Part shown: positions 50,393 to 58,933 of the stretch, one piece after another
Layout of the letters: each line of letters starts with the position of its first letter
Position numbering within the stretch: the stretch's first letter is position 1
Assembly: GCA_015075555.1 (NCBI GenBank)
Contig: JABTUD010000001.1
Span: forward strand, 496,001 to 560,000
Source of the DNA: Thermoflexaceae bacterium
GTDB lineage: Bacteria > Chloroflexota > Dehalococcoidia > Tepidiformales > Tepidiformaceae
DNA length: 64,000 nt
Direction: 5' to 3'
Notes under the pieces: generated by a model
Told to the model about the DNA's origin: nothing
Databases searched by the model: none
The model's input: only the letters and a program-made list of their open reading frames with translations
Translations under genes and position numbers: made by a program

Positions 50393-51217
50393 TCAGCAGG
50401 CGATGCCGGCAGCGCGCAGTGAGGCCGCAATTCGCGCGCCCGTGGCCGGCGGCGGGTCCATCTCGGTTGTCATGATGGCCGCCCCCCCGGCAAGGGGACT
50501 GATCCGGAGCGCGGCGATGGTGGCGGTGAACATCTCCCACGCGGCTTCGGGGCCAGCGGCCAGCCGCCCTGCGAGCTCCCCCGGCAGCCGGAAGCCGAGG
50601 CGGCGCTGGATGCCCTCCACCGCAGCCGGTGAGAGAAGGGGCACGGCCATGGGAACGAAGGCAGTGTCCGGCAATTCCCGGCGCACAGCCTCCACAAACG
50701 GGGCAACCGTAGCCAGGTCAAACACGGGCTGGGTTTGGACGAAGCCGGCCCCGGCGCGAAGCTTGGGCAGCAGGTTGCGAAGGGCCGCGGCGCCCTCGGG
50801 CGCATACTGGTTGAGAGTCGCGCCGATCATAGCGCCCGGGAGCGCCTCGCGCGCCATGGTGATGACCTCGCGGATAGAGGGAGTATCGGGGCTATCGGGC
50901 GCGGCATGGTCACCGCGAATGACGAGGAGCTGGCCAATGCCGGCCTGGCGGGCGAGCGCGAGGTCGCGGGCGATTTCCTGGCGAGAAGCGCCCTTCGTGA
51001 CGACGTGCCAGACCGGCTCGAGGCCGGCGCGAAGGAGTTCGATCGAGGCATCCAAGCTGGACTGGCGGGCGGGGCGCTGGATGACGTTGACTGCGTCGGC
51101 ACAGGCGCCAATGGCTCCAGCACGGCGCAGGAGCACGCGGGGCAGCGGGCGCTGGGGTGGCGTAATCTCAAGCGCCACCGCAAAGCGGCCAGAGCGCAGG
51201 TTTTCGGCAAACCGCAT
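50393..51217 (-). CDS. Methylenetetrahydrofolate reductase-like protein
   Basis: 274 residues. FAVALEITPPQRPLPRVLLRRA (about 12-33), ADAVNVIQRPARQSSLDASIELLRAGLEPVWHVVTKGASR in runs (about 40-79), GIGQLLVIRGDHA (about 92-104) and GAGFVQTQPVFDL (about 155-167) are MetF/MTHFR barrel features: the Glu of EITPP is the conserved acid and VQTQPVFD the folate region. Small single-domain form. Probably reduces or oxidises 5,10-methylene-THF. It lies just upstream of the DsbA-like gene on the same strand. Confidence 0.78.
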   Translation of the reverse strand: MRFAENLRSGRFAVALEITPPQRPLPRVLLRRAGAIGACADAVNVIQRPARQSSLDASIELLRAGLEPVWHVVTKGASRQEIARDLALARQAGIGQLLVIRGDHAAPDSPDTPSIREVITMAREALPGAMIGATLNQYAPEGAAALRNLLPKLRAGAGFVQTQPVFDLATVAPFVEAVRRELPDTAFVPMAVPLLSPAAVEGIQRRLGFRLPGELAGRLAAGPEAAWEMFTATIAALRISPLAGGAAIMTTEMDPPPATGARIAASLRAAGIAC

Positions 51218-51253
51218 CGATCCAGACTGCCCGGCGTCTGCCGTTTGGTCCAG

Positions 51254-52300
51254 CTATCCGAAACTGCCGCGAGCGCCGCGAAGACGCGGGTCGAGCATGT
51301 CGCGGAGGGCATCGCCGAGCATGTTGAAGCTGAAGACGGCAAGAGCGATGAAGAGGCCGGGCCAGACTGCCTGCCACGGCTTCACGCTGGCGACCTGCTG
51401 GCCAAGGTTGAGCATCTGGCCCCAGGTGGGCTTGTTCGGGTCCTGCACGCCGAAGCCGAGGAAGCTAAGGGCCGATTCGGCCAGGATGACGGCGCCAAGG
51501 CCGATCGTCGCCTGGACCATGAGGGGGCCGAAGATGTTGGGCACGACGTGGAGGGCCATGATGCGGCGGTCGGTGCAGCCGATGACCCGCGCCGCTTCCA
51601 GGTACTGCGCGGAACGGACACCAATGACGGCCGCCCGGATGACGCGGGAGCCTCCCGCGCCACCGATGATGCCAAGGATGAGGACAAGCTTGAAGAAGGT
51701 GATCGAGCCCTCGTCGAGCGGCAGGGGGCCATCGAGGTCGACGCGGCCGATCATCGAAGGGAGCGCGAGCAAGACCACCAGGGTAGGGAGGGCCATGATG
51801 GCATCGACCAGGCGCTGCACAGTCGCGTCGTACCTGCCGCCAAAGTAACCCGAGGTGACGCCCAGGAAGAGGGCGAGCAGCGAGCTAATTGTCACAGCGC
51901 CGAAGCCGATGTAGGCCGCCCAGCGCGCCGAGTAGACAATGCGGCTGTAGACGTCGCGGCCGAGCTTATCGGTGCCCAGGGGCTGGGAAAGCGACCCTTC
52001 GACCCTGCGATCGCCGGTGATGGCAGACTTCTCAACCAGCGTCGGGCAGAGGAAGGTGTCCTTCGGGCCCAGGCAGTAGTTCTGGTACGCGGGCGCGACG
52101 TTCACCTGGGCCGGGTTGTGGGTTGCGAACAGCCCGGGGAAGACGGCAACCGCCAGGAGCAGGAGGAGAAACAGGAACCCGGCAAAGCCGATCGGCTTCT
52201 TCGTGGCAAGCGTCCGGAAGAAGCCCGAAACGCGGACGGTGAGGGCGGTGGAACCGCGGCCGCCAAACCCGGAAGCGATGGCCTCTGTAGTGTTCGCCAT
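51254..52300 (-). CDS. dppC: Dipeptide-type ABC transporter permease (DppC-like)
   Basis: 348 residues with one N-terminal and about five core membrane helices. QPLGTDKLGRDVYSRIVYSARWAAYIGFGAV (about 105-135) and the EAA loop YLEAARVIGCTDRRIMALHVVPNIFGPLMVQ (about 229-259) are hallmarks of DppC/OppC. Periplasmic insertion of about 50 residues before the core carries two Cys (YCLGPKDTFLC). Forms the membrane channel with DppB; no ATPase gene is in the window, so dppD/F lie elsewhere. Confidence 0.87.
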   Translation of the reverse strand: MANTTEAIASGFGGRGSTALTVRVSGFFRTLATKKPIGFAGFLFLLLLLAVAVFPGLFATHNPAQVNVAPAYQNYCLGPKDTFLCPTLVEKSAITGDRRVEGSLSQPLGTDKLGRDVYSRIVYSARWAAYIGFGAVTISSLLALFLGVTSGYFGGRYDATVQRLVDAIMALPTLVVLLALPSMIGRVDLDGPLPLDEGSITFFKLVLILGIIGGAGGSRVIRAAVIGVRSAQYLEAARVIGCTDRRIMALHVVPNIFGPLMVQATIGLGAVILAESALSFLGFGVQDPNKPTWGQMLNLGQQVASVKPWQAVWPGLFIALAVFSFNMLGDALRDMLDPRLRGARGSFG

Positions 52301-52303
52301 AGC

Positions 52304-53245
52304 CTATGACCTCGCCCGTGGGTCCAGGATCGTGTAGCTCACGTCGACCACGAGGTTGATGAGCACCACCGAAGTCGCGAAGAAGAGCGTAACGCCCTGG
52401 ATGACGACGAAGTCCTTCTGCTGGACGGCGCGTACGAGATAGGTGCCAAGGCCAGGGAGGCCGAAGAGGGTCTCGAAAATGACTGTGCCGCCAACGAGCG
52501 CGGCCATGGTAAGGCCAATCACGGTGATCACCGGGAGCATGGCGTTCTTGAGGGCGTGCTGGAAGATGATGGCGCGTTCACGGAGCCCCTTGGCCCAGGC
52601 GGTGCGGATGTAATCCTGGCGAAGGACATCGAGCATCATTGTGCGCGAGTAGCGCATGACCTGCGCCGAGGTGGCAAGGGAGAGGATAAAGGCGGGCAGC
52701 CACATCTGCTGGATGTTGCCGATGGGGTCTTTCCGGAAGGAGTGATAGCGGATGTCGGGAATCCAGCCGAACTGGTTGGCGAGGACAGCGAGCACAACCG
52801 TGGCAACATAGAAGCCCGGGACAGAAAGACCGAGCACCGCGGCCGTTCGAAGGATGTAGTCGGGCCAGCGGTCCTGGCGCATGGCAGAGTAGATGCCGAC
52901 CGGGATGCCGATGAGCACGGCGAAGAGCACGGCGAGCAGCGCAAGCTCGAGGGTGACAGCGATCTTGGGCGCCATCTCGTCGATGACAGGCCGGAACGTG
53001 TAGGCGCTTTCGCCGAGGTCGCCGCGCGCGACCTGTGAGAGCCAGCGGACGTACTCGGTGGGCAGGGGCCTGTCGAGCCGGTAGTCCCTGCGGATGGCCG
53101 CCGCCTGTTCCTCGGTGTAGTTCTCACCCAGCCGGGCAAAGACGATGGAATCGGGATTGATCCGCACCATCGAGAAGATGAGGAACGAAACGATGAGCAG
53201 CGTTGGGATGGCAAGGACCAGGCGGCGAACAACGAACCTGTACAT
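52304..53245 (-). CDS. dppB: Dipeptide-type ABC transporter permease (DppB-like)
   Basis: 313 residues. Typical N-terminus VRRLVLAIPTLLIVSFLIFSMVRINPDS (about 6-33), RRDYRLDRPLPTEYVRWLSQVARGDLGES (about 51-79) and EAA loop YIRTAWAKGLRERAIIFQHALKNAMLPVITVIG (about 209-241). Three bases upstream of dppC, so coupled. Confidence 0.88.
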   Translation of the reverse strand: MYRFVVRRLVLAIPTLLIVSFLIFSMVRINPDSIVFARLGENYTEEQAAAIRRDYRLDRPLPTEYVRWLSQVARGDLGESAYTFRPVIDEMAPKIAVTLELALLAVLFAVLIGIPVGIYSAMRQDRWPDYILRTAAVLGLSVPGFYVATVVLAVLANQFGWIPDIRYHSFRKDPIGNIQQMWLPAFILSLATSAQVMRYSRTMMLDVLRQDYIRTAWAKGLRERAIIFQHALKNAMLPVITVIGLTMAALVGGTVIFETLFGLPGLGTYLVRAVQQKDFVVIQGVTLFFATSVVLINLVVDVSYTILDPRARS

Positions 53246-53278
53246 TCGGGTCGGTTCCGGTCGATTGTTATCTGCGTT

Positions 53279-53310
53279 GCGGCGGGTGCGCCTTGAGACG
53301 CACCCGCCGC
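53279..53310 (-). promoter_or_regulatory. Intercistronic hairpin between receptor and permease genes
   Basis: Perfect 12-bp stem GCGGCGGGTGCG (53279-53290) / CGCACCCGCCGC (53299-53310), no T-run. Placed directly after the receptor stop (53338), it probably stabilises the receptor mRNA or partly stops transcription into the permeases, giving receptor excess. Confidence 0.6.
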
Positions 53311-53337
53311 ATCAGTACGTTCCTGCAGCCCGGGGGC

Positions 53338-55119
53338 TCAGGACTTGATCCACATGTTCTCGGCGCCCCAGTAGCCGGCTGCGAACGGGAAGGCGGCTGC
53401 ATTGCGGACCCTGGCATTGTAGATGCCAAACACCATGCGGGAGCCGATCCACGCCGGGCCCGGGGCGTTGATGATGTCGCGCTGGATCTCCCAGACGAGA
53501 GCCTGGCGCGCCTTGGTGTCGTACATGGTCGACTGCTTCTCCAGCTTGACGTCCAGGTCCTTGTTCACGTAGTCGCCGTAGTTGCGGGTGCCTTTCGTCT
53601 TCGTATCGCTGTGGTGGTAGAGGAGTAGCTGGGCGTCGGGGTAGGCGCCAGAAAGGAACAGGGTGGTGGCGAGGTTGTACTGGCGCTGCACCTCACGCGG
53701 GAGGAAGTTGGCGGCGAAGTCGGTGCCGACATTCTCCGTCTTCACCTTGATGCCGACCTCGGCGAGGTTGGAGACGACCACCTCATGGACCTGTTCGGTG
53801 CTGAAGGCAGTGACCGTAAGGACTGTCTCTTCGAAGCCGGTGCCGAGGCCAGCAGCAGCGAGGAGGGCCTTCGCTTCCTTGATCTCGGTCGCGCGATCGC
53901 CGTAGCCAGGGAGCTTCACAAGCTCGGCATCGGGGAGCGCCCAGGCCGGGCCCGCAGGAGTCATCGGCCCACCGACGATGCCGGCGAAGACCGTCTCATA
54001 CACCTGCTTGCGGTTGATGGCGCGCGACAGAGCGAGCCTGACTCGCGGGTCCTTGTAGCGGTCCTTCCCATGGTTGATGAGCAGACATTCGCGGGTGGAA
54101 GTGGGCGCCTTGACGATCACGTAGCCCTTGTCGTTTTCGAACGTCCTTACATGGTCGACCGAGAAGAGGCCAATCGCATCGGTCTGCCCGGCACGCAGAG
54201 CGTTGGTTAGCTGCTGCGGGTCTGTCTGGTGGGTGTACTCGTAGCCGTCGAGCCAGGCGGTGTTGGGACGCCAGTAGCCATCGGTGCGGCGCTTCATGTT
54301 GAACTTCTGTGCGGCTTCGAAGGAAGCGAGCTCGTAGGGGCCAGAGCCAATCACATCCGCAGCGGTCTTGATGGCGTCGAGGCCACGGGAGCTGATCTCC
54401 TTCGGCAGCACGAAGTCGTACTGGTCGGCCATGATGGAGAGCAGGTCGGCCTGGGGCGCCTTCAGCTTGAACTGCACCGTGCGCTCATCGACAACGGTGA
54501 TGCTCTCGACGTTGCCGTAGTTGCCGGCGCGGGGCGACTTGATGTTCGGGTCCCTGATGCGGTCGAAGGAGAGCTTCACATCCTCGGCGGTGACGGCACG
54601 GCCGCTTACCGGGGCTTTGTTCTGCCACTTCGCCTCGGGCCGGATCTTGAAGATGAGCACGGTCCCGTCGCCAGGCACCTCGGGCAGCGTCGCTGCAAGG
54701 TCGGCCTCGGGGAAGCCGATGGGGTCTTTGGTGGAGTTACGAATGAGGAAGTTGCCAACCCTTCCCCAGATGTCGATCGACTCAGTGGGTGTGTTGGTGC
54801 GGTGCGGGTCCAGGATCGAGCCGATGTTCCCGAGCACGCGCAGGGTGCCGCCGGCGACGGGCTTGTCGGGATCTGGCGTGGAGGACACCGGCGTCAGCTG
54901 CGAGCTCCTGTCCTCGGTTGGCTTCGCGCCATCTCCGCCGTCGTCGCTGTCATCGCCGCAGCCAACCAGGGCCAGCCCGGCAACTCCGGTGGCGGCCATG
55001 CCGCCCGCGGTGAGAACGCGGCGCCGGCTGGCGCGCTCGCGCCACCACCGGCTCCAGTAAGCATTGTCGTTCAAGTAATCCCTACCTCTGTCATCGTTGC
55101 TGGCACCGTGCGAGAGCAC
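53338..55119 (-). CDS. Dipeptide/nickel-type ABC substrate-binding lipoprotein with twin-arginine-like signal
   Basis: 593 residues. Polar N-terminus, then RASRRRVLTAGGMAATGVAGLALVGCGDD: a twin-arginine-type leader with lipobox LVGC (Cys about 54), so export folded and lipid anchoring are predicted. Mature part is family 5 binding protein: GGTLRVLGNIGSILDPH (about 90-106), VSGRAVTAEDVKLSFDRIRDP (about 176-196), GSGPYELASFEAAQKFNMKR (about 258-277). Binds a peptide, glutathione-like or other large solute for DppBC. First gene of the operon. Confidence 0.88.
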   Translation of the reverse strand: MLSHGASNDDRGRDYLNDNAYWSRWWRERASRRRVLTAGGMAATGVAGLALVGCGDDSDDGGDGAKPTEDRSSQLTPVSSTPDPDKPVAGGTLRVLGNIGSILDPHRTNTPTESIDIWGRVGNFLIRNSTKDPIGFPEADLAATLPEVPGDGTVLIFKIRPEAKWQNKAPVSGRAVTAEDVKLSFDRIRDPNIKSPRAGNYGNVESITVVDERTVQFKLKAPQADLLSIMADQYDFVLPKEISSRGLDAIKTAADVIGSGPYELASFEAAQKFNMKRRTDGYWRPNTAWLDGYEYTHQTDPQQLTNALRAGQTDAIGLFSVDHVRTFENDKGYVIVKAPTSTRECLLINHGKDRYKDPRVRLALSRAINRKQVYETVFAGIVGGPMTPAGPAWALPDAELVKLPGYGDRATEIKEAKALLAAAGLGTGFEETVLTVTAFSTEQVHEVVVSNLAEVGIKVKTENVGTDFAANFLPREVQRQYNLATTLFLSGAYPDAQLLLYHHSDTKTKGTRNYGDYVNKDLDVKLEKQSTMYDTKARQALVWEIQRDIINAPGPAWIGSRMVFGIYNARVRNAAAFPFAAGYWGAENMWIKS

Positions 55120-55198
55120 GACGCACCGTTACTACGAATGCGGCCAACCCGTGGATCTTTTACCGGTGGGGAGACACCGTCAATTCAGCCTCCCCACG

Positions 55199-56539
55199 CT
55201 ACCGCCTGACGACGCTCTCTCCGAGGAGGCGCTCGCGAGCCTCGGCGACGACGTAGAGGGAGCCGGCGATGCAGACAAGGTCGTCTGCGCCAGCATGGGC
55301 AAGGGCTGTATCGATGGCTGCGGAGACATTCGGTTCGGCGACGGCGGGCGGACCCAGGAAGCCGATCTCCTGGATCATCGTGTATGGGTCGCGGGAGCGC
55401 GCGTTCTGGAAGGCGCTGCAGATGATCATCTCGGCCAGGGGTGCAAGCTCGAACCCGATGGCGCGGAGGTCCTTGTCGCGTGTCACGCCAAGAACGAGGA
55501 AGCAGCGCTTCCATTCGAAGTACTCGCGCAGCGCCACCGCCAGGGCGGCAGCACTCTCCCCGTTGTGCGCCCCATCGGCGACGATGAGGGGGTTCTGCCC
55601 CATCACTTCAAGCCGGCCCGGCACCTTCGCGCGCGCCAGTCCGTCCGTAATCGCCCGTTCGCCAATGTCGGCCCCGGCCTGGCGAAGGGCCTCAACGGTC
55701 GCCACCGCTGTGAGCGCGTTGTCCAGCTGGTGGCGGCCGAGCATCTGAAGGCGCATGGTACGAACACCGCGCGGGCTCCGCAGGCGGAACGCCTGGCCGT
55801 AGACGTGCTTCTCGGTCAGGTCGGCACGGTAGCCTGCCGAAACGTCCACAAGCCGGGCGCCGGCCTCGTCGCAGCGTGCACGTACCACTTCCGCGACCCC
55901 CGGCGACTTCTGGGGCGCAAGCACACAGATGGAGCCGGGCTTGATGATGCCCGCCTTGTCGCGCGCGATCTCCTCCACGGTGTTCCCGAGGATGGCGGTG
56001 TGTTCGAGCGAGATGGGTGTGATGACGGTCGCATCGACCGAATCGAAGACATTGGTGGCATCGAAAGTCCCGCCGAGGCCTACCTCCACCACCTGCCAGT
56101 CCACGCCGTGGGCCTGGGCGCGAGCGAGCCAGAAGAAGAGCGCGGTCAGCACCCCGAATGTGCTCACGTCGCCATGGACGCTAGCCTGTTCGGCCTCGAC
56201 GGCGGGGCGGATGGCGGTCAACCCGGCGGCGAACTCCTCGGGAGAGACGGGCGTGCCGTCCAGGCGGATGCGCTCGGTGAAGGAATGCAGGTGCGGGCTG
56301 GTGAAGAGCGCCGTGCTCGCTCCCGACTGGTTGAGGATGCTGGCGACCATGGTGGCCGTGCTGCCCTTGCCTTTGGAGCCGGTGATATGAACGGTCCTGC
56401 GTCCGAGGTGCGGGTCGTTGAGGCGGGAAAGAAGGGAACGCACGGAGGCGATGCTCATGGCGGGGCTGGCGGACTTCTGCACCCCCCGCTCCATATCGGT
56501 GAAGGAGAGAAGGAACTCCAGGGCTTCGGCGTAGTTCAC
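55199..56539 (-). CDS. folC: Folylpolyglutamate / dihydrofolate synthase
   Basis: 446 residues. P-loop HITGSKGKGSTATMVASIL (about 50-68), SPHLHSFTERIRLDG (about 80-94), VEVGLGGTFDATNVFD (about 151-166), ISLEHTAILGNTVEEIARDKAGIIKPG in runs (about 176-202), and GQNPLIVADGAHN with the Mur-ligase-type C-terminal domain. Catalyses ATP-dependent addition of glutamate to folate. The upstream PPOX gene is codirectional. Confidence 0.92.
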   Translation of the reverse strand: MNYAEALEFLLSFTDMERGVQKSASPAMSIASVRSLLSRLNDPHLGRRTVHITGSKGKGSTATMVASILNQSGASTALFTSPHLHSFTERIRLDGTPVSPEEFAAGLTAIRPAVEAEQASVHGDVSTFGVLTALFFWLARAQAHGVDWQVVEVGLGGTFDATNVFDSVDATVITPISLEHTAILGNTVEEIARDKAGIIKPGSICVLAPQKSPGVAEVVRARCDEAGARLVDVSAGYRADLTEKHVYGQAFRLRSPRGVRTMRLQMLGRHQLDNALTAVATVEALRQAGADIGERAITDGLARAKVPGRLEVMGQNPLIVADGAHNGESAAALAVALREYFEWKRCFLVLGVTRDKDLRAIGFELAPLAEMIICSAFQNARSRDPYTMIQEIGFLGPPAVAEPNVSAAIDTALAHAGADDLVCIAGSLYVVAEARERLLGESVVRR

Positions 56540-56584
56540 GGCGCCATTGTAGGGCGCGCGGGAGCGGGAAGGGGGCCCGGGCGG

Positions 56585-57058
56585 CTACTCCGAGGCTTCG
56601 AAGTCGGCGACCTGGCGGCCGCCATCGATGCCCTTCATGAGCACGAGCCGGCGAGGGGCGATGCAGTAGAGCTCGCCTCGGCCAGTAAAGTAGGCCGAGA
56701 GGGGGTGCCTGGCGCCGAGCTCGCGCAGGTAGGGTTCGTAACGGGGATCATCGACAGGTACCAGGGCAGCGCGGCCCTCAATGACGAGCCGGTCGAAGGC
56801 GGTCCAGTCGGTGCGGATAACATCGCGGTTGTCCACCAAAAATGACACTTCGGGGGTAGCAGCGATGTTGCGGGAGTGCTGGGAGCGCGTGGCGCTGCCG
56901 AAGAGCACGCTTCCCTCGTCGCGCAGGTGGAAGAGGACGAAGGTCACGTAAGGAGTGCCGTCTTCGGCATGCATGGTGGCAAGCGCGCCGCCGTGCTGGG
57001 TGCGCGCCAGCTCCAGGGCGGCCTTCAGGATTGCCTCGCGGGGAATGGTCTCAGGCAC
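56585..57058 (-). CDS. PPOX-class pyridoxamine-5'-phosphate-oxidase-related protein
   Basis: 157 residues. GGALATMHAEDGTPYVTFVLFHLRDEGSVLFGSATRSQHSRNI (about 23-65 in runs) is the HugZ/PPOX split barrel; RGELYCIAPRRLVLMKGIDG near the end resembles the heme-utilisation HugZ lineage without its C-terminal domain. Flavin- or F420-dependent; substrate unknown. Confidence 0.75.
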   Translation of the reverse strand: MPETIPREAILKAALELARTQHGGALATMHAEDGTPYVTFVLFHLRDEGSVLFGSATRSQHSRNIAATPEVSFLVDNRDVIRTDWTAFDRLVIEGRAALVPVDDPRYEPYLRELGARHPLSAYFTGRGELYCIAPRRLVLMKGIDGGRQVADFEASE

Positions 57059-57094
57059 GGGTGGGCGTGGTCAGAGCGATGCAGAGGGTGAGCA

Positions 57095-58426
57095 TCACGG
57101 GCTCACCCCGTAAAGGGCGGTGGCTTCGCGGCGGAGTTCGGCGCGGAAGTCGGGATGGGCGACGGAGATCAGCTCTGCCATGCGCTCGCGGATGGACTTG
57201 CCGCGCAGGGTGGCTATGCCCTGCTCGGTGACAACGTAATCGACGTAGCCGCGGTGGGTTGTGATGGTGCTTGCGGCGGGGTGCCCGGCGAGGATGCGGG
57301 AGTGGCGGACACCGCTGACGAGCTGTGAGGAGGGGAGGACGATGATCGAGCCGGCGCTGGAGGTGGAGGCAGCCACGGCAAAGACAGGCTGGCCACCGGG
57401 ACCGCTGAAAACGAGGGGGCCCTGAGCCTCGGCACAGACGTTGCCTGTGACGTCGACGGCAAGGGCGTTGTTGATGGCGACGAAGTTCTCGAACTGCAGG
57501 AGGTTGCGGAGGTCGTCGGTGTAGGTGAAGTCGTAGAGCTCGAACATGTCGTTGCCATCGATGAACGCGAGCTCTTCTGGGGGCATCTGGACGAGTGCAC
57601 TGGCGACGATCTTGCCGGGGTGGAAGGCCTTTTGCCGCCCGGTTATCACGCCCTGTTTGATGAGGTCAACGATGCCGCCGGGGAGGATCTCGGTGTGGAC
57701 GCCAAGGTCGTGCTTCTCGCCAAGAAAGACGGGCATGGCCGCGGAGACATCGCCAACACCGAACTGGAGGGTGGATCCGTCCTTGACGAGCTCGGACGCA
57801 ACGAGGGTGCAGATGACGTTGGCGGCAAGCTCGGTCTCTTCGGAACGGGGCGCGATGGGGGGTGGGGGCGGCGGCGATGTCACCTCAGCGAGGCGGCTGA
57901 ACCGGGAGACGTGGATGCGGTTTTCGCCCCCGGTGCGGATGAATTCGGGATGGACCTCGCCGATGAGGTTCCGGGCGTTCTGGGCGATGGTGGGGCCGAA
58001 CCAGACGCCGCCGCCGTAGGAGCACCAGCCGTCTTCGTCGGGAGGGGAGATGGGAACGAGCATGTGGTCGAAATCGAGGTCGATGCCCGGCGGCGCTTTG
58101 CCGGCCCGGAATTGAGTGAGGGGGAGGTACTCGACGTGCCCGGCGCGGATGCCGGCACGCTCATAGGGTCCGGCATAGAGCGAACGGGTGGTGAAGGACC
58201 CGAGGCATTCGGGCAGGTCCCAGTTCACCGGGGTGAGGAAGGTGCAGACGACTACGCCGTGCAATTCGGCATGGCGGGCCTGGAGGGCAGCACAGAGGTG
58301 GGCCGGGACCGAGGTCCAGCCGCCGGCGTAGACCGACTGTCCGCTGCGGATGGCGGCGACTGCTTCGGCCATGGAGACGAGCCTGTCGGCGTGGGTTGAG
58401 CGCCAGTTTGGGTCTGTGCCTTTCAC
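57095..58426 (-). CDS. Acetyl-CoA hydrolase/transferase family CoA-transferase (4-hydroxybutyrate CoA-transferase-like)
   Basis: 443 residues. IRSGQSVYAGGWTSVPAHLCAAL (about 26-48), LQFGVGDVSAAMPVFLG (about 218-234), then HDLGVHTEILPGGIVDLIKQGVITGRQK in runs (about 237-264), where the Glu of HTEIL is the CoA-thioester nucleophile; C-terminal RGYVDYVVTEQGIATLRGKSIRERMAELI. Class I transferase moving CoA between acetyl-CoA and a C4 or branched acid. An eight-residue interruption SPPPPPPIAP (about 187-196) is an unusual proline run in a surface loop. Upstream are the B12 domain and mutase, probably one pathway. Confidence 0.85.
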   Translation of the reverse strand: MKGTDPNWRSTHADRLVSMAEAVAAIRSGQSVYAGGWTSVPAHLCAALQARHAELHGVVVCTFLTPVNWDLPECLGSFTTRSLYAGPYERAGIRAGHVEYLPLTQFRAGKAPPGIDLDFDHMLVPISPPDEDGWCSYGGGVWFGPTIAQNARNLIGEVHPEFIRTGGENRIHVSRFSRLAEVTSPPPPPPIAPRSEETELAANVICTLVASELVKDGSTLQFGVGDVSAAMPVFLGEKHDLGVHTEILPGGIVDLIKQGVITGRQKAFHPGKIVASALVQMPPEELAFIDGNDMFELYDFTYTDDLRNLLQFENFVAINNALAVDVTGNVCAEAQGPLVFSGPGGQPVFAVAASTSSAGSIIVLPSSQLVSGVRHSRILAGHPAASTITTHRGYVDYVVTEQGIATLRGKSIRERMAELISVAHPDFRAELRREATALYGVSP

Positions 58427-58484
58427 ATTGGCCTCCGGGTAGTGGGATTTGCGACAAGAACAGGTGAGGCGAGGCAGGCCACGG

Positions 58485-58925
58485 CTAGATCCCCAGCCGA
58501 ACGGGCATGCCCAGGTCCTCGCGCGCCGGCTCTGAAGGGAGCACCACCGCTTCGCCCTTGACGAAGGCGGCTATGTCTTCGAGGCGGGAACCGGGCCGGA
58601 ATATCTTCTCGACGCCAAGGTCGCAGATTGTCTTCGTACGCGAGGGGGGAACGATGCCGCCAACGATGACACGGATGTGCTCCATGCCGTTTTCGCGCAG
58701 GAGTTCCATTAACGGGGCGACCACGGAGACGGGCTCGCGGTCCATGATGCGGTATCCAATGAAGTCAACATCTTCCTGGGCGGCGACTTCGATGATGCCG
58801 GCCGGAGGCAGGAAGCCCCCGAGGACCACTTCAACGCCCGCGTCGCGCAGGGCGCGCGAAACCGCGTAGTAGCCTGCCGTGTGCCCGCGAGAATCGGCGA
58901 CCATGAGGAAACGGACCCTGTCCAT
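58485..58925 (-). CDS. Cobalamin-binding small subunit of an acyl-CoA mutase, divergent base-off motif
   Basis: 146 residues, length of a stand-alone B12 domain. RGHTAGYYAVSRALRDAGVEVVLGG (about 13-37) aligns with D-x-H-x-x-G of mutases: the cobalt-ligand His15 and Gly18 are kept but Asp is replaced by Arg13. The second motif S-x-L is replaced in DFIGYRIMD; the third, VIVGGIVPPSRT with GG, is intact. Nine bases after the mutase large subunit stop. It binds adenosylcobalamin for that subunit, unless the altered motif changes cofactor binding. Confidence 0.8.
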   Translation of the reverse strand: MDRVRFLMVADSRGHTAGYYAVSRALRDAGVEVVLGGFLPPAGIIEVAAQEDVDFIGYRIMDREPVSVVAPLMELLRENGMEHIRVIVGGIVPPSRTKTICDLGVEKIFRPGSRLEDIAAFVKGEAVVLPSEPAREDLGMPVRLGI

Positions 58926-58933
58926 GACGCCCC

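Noticed and set aside
55097-56845. 582-codon plus-strand open frame
   Set aside because: Antisense to folC with no protein-like motifs.
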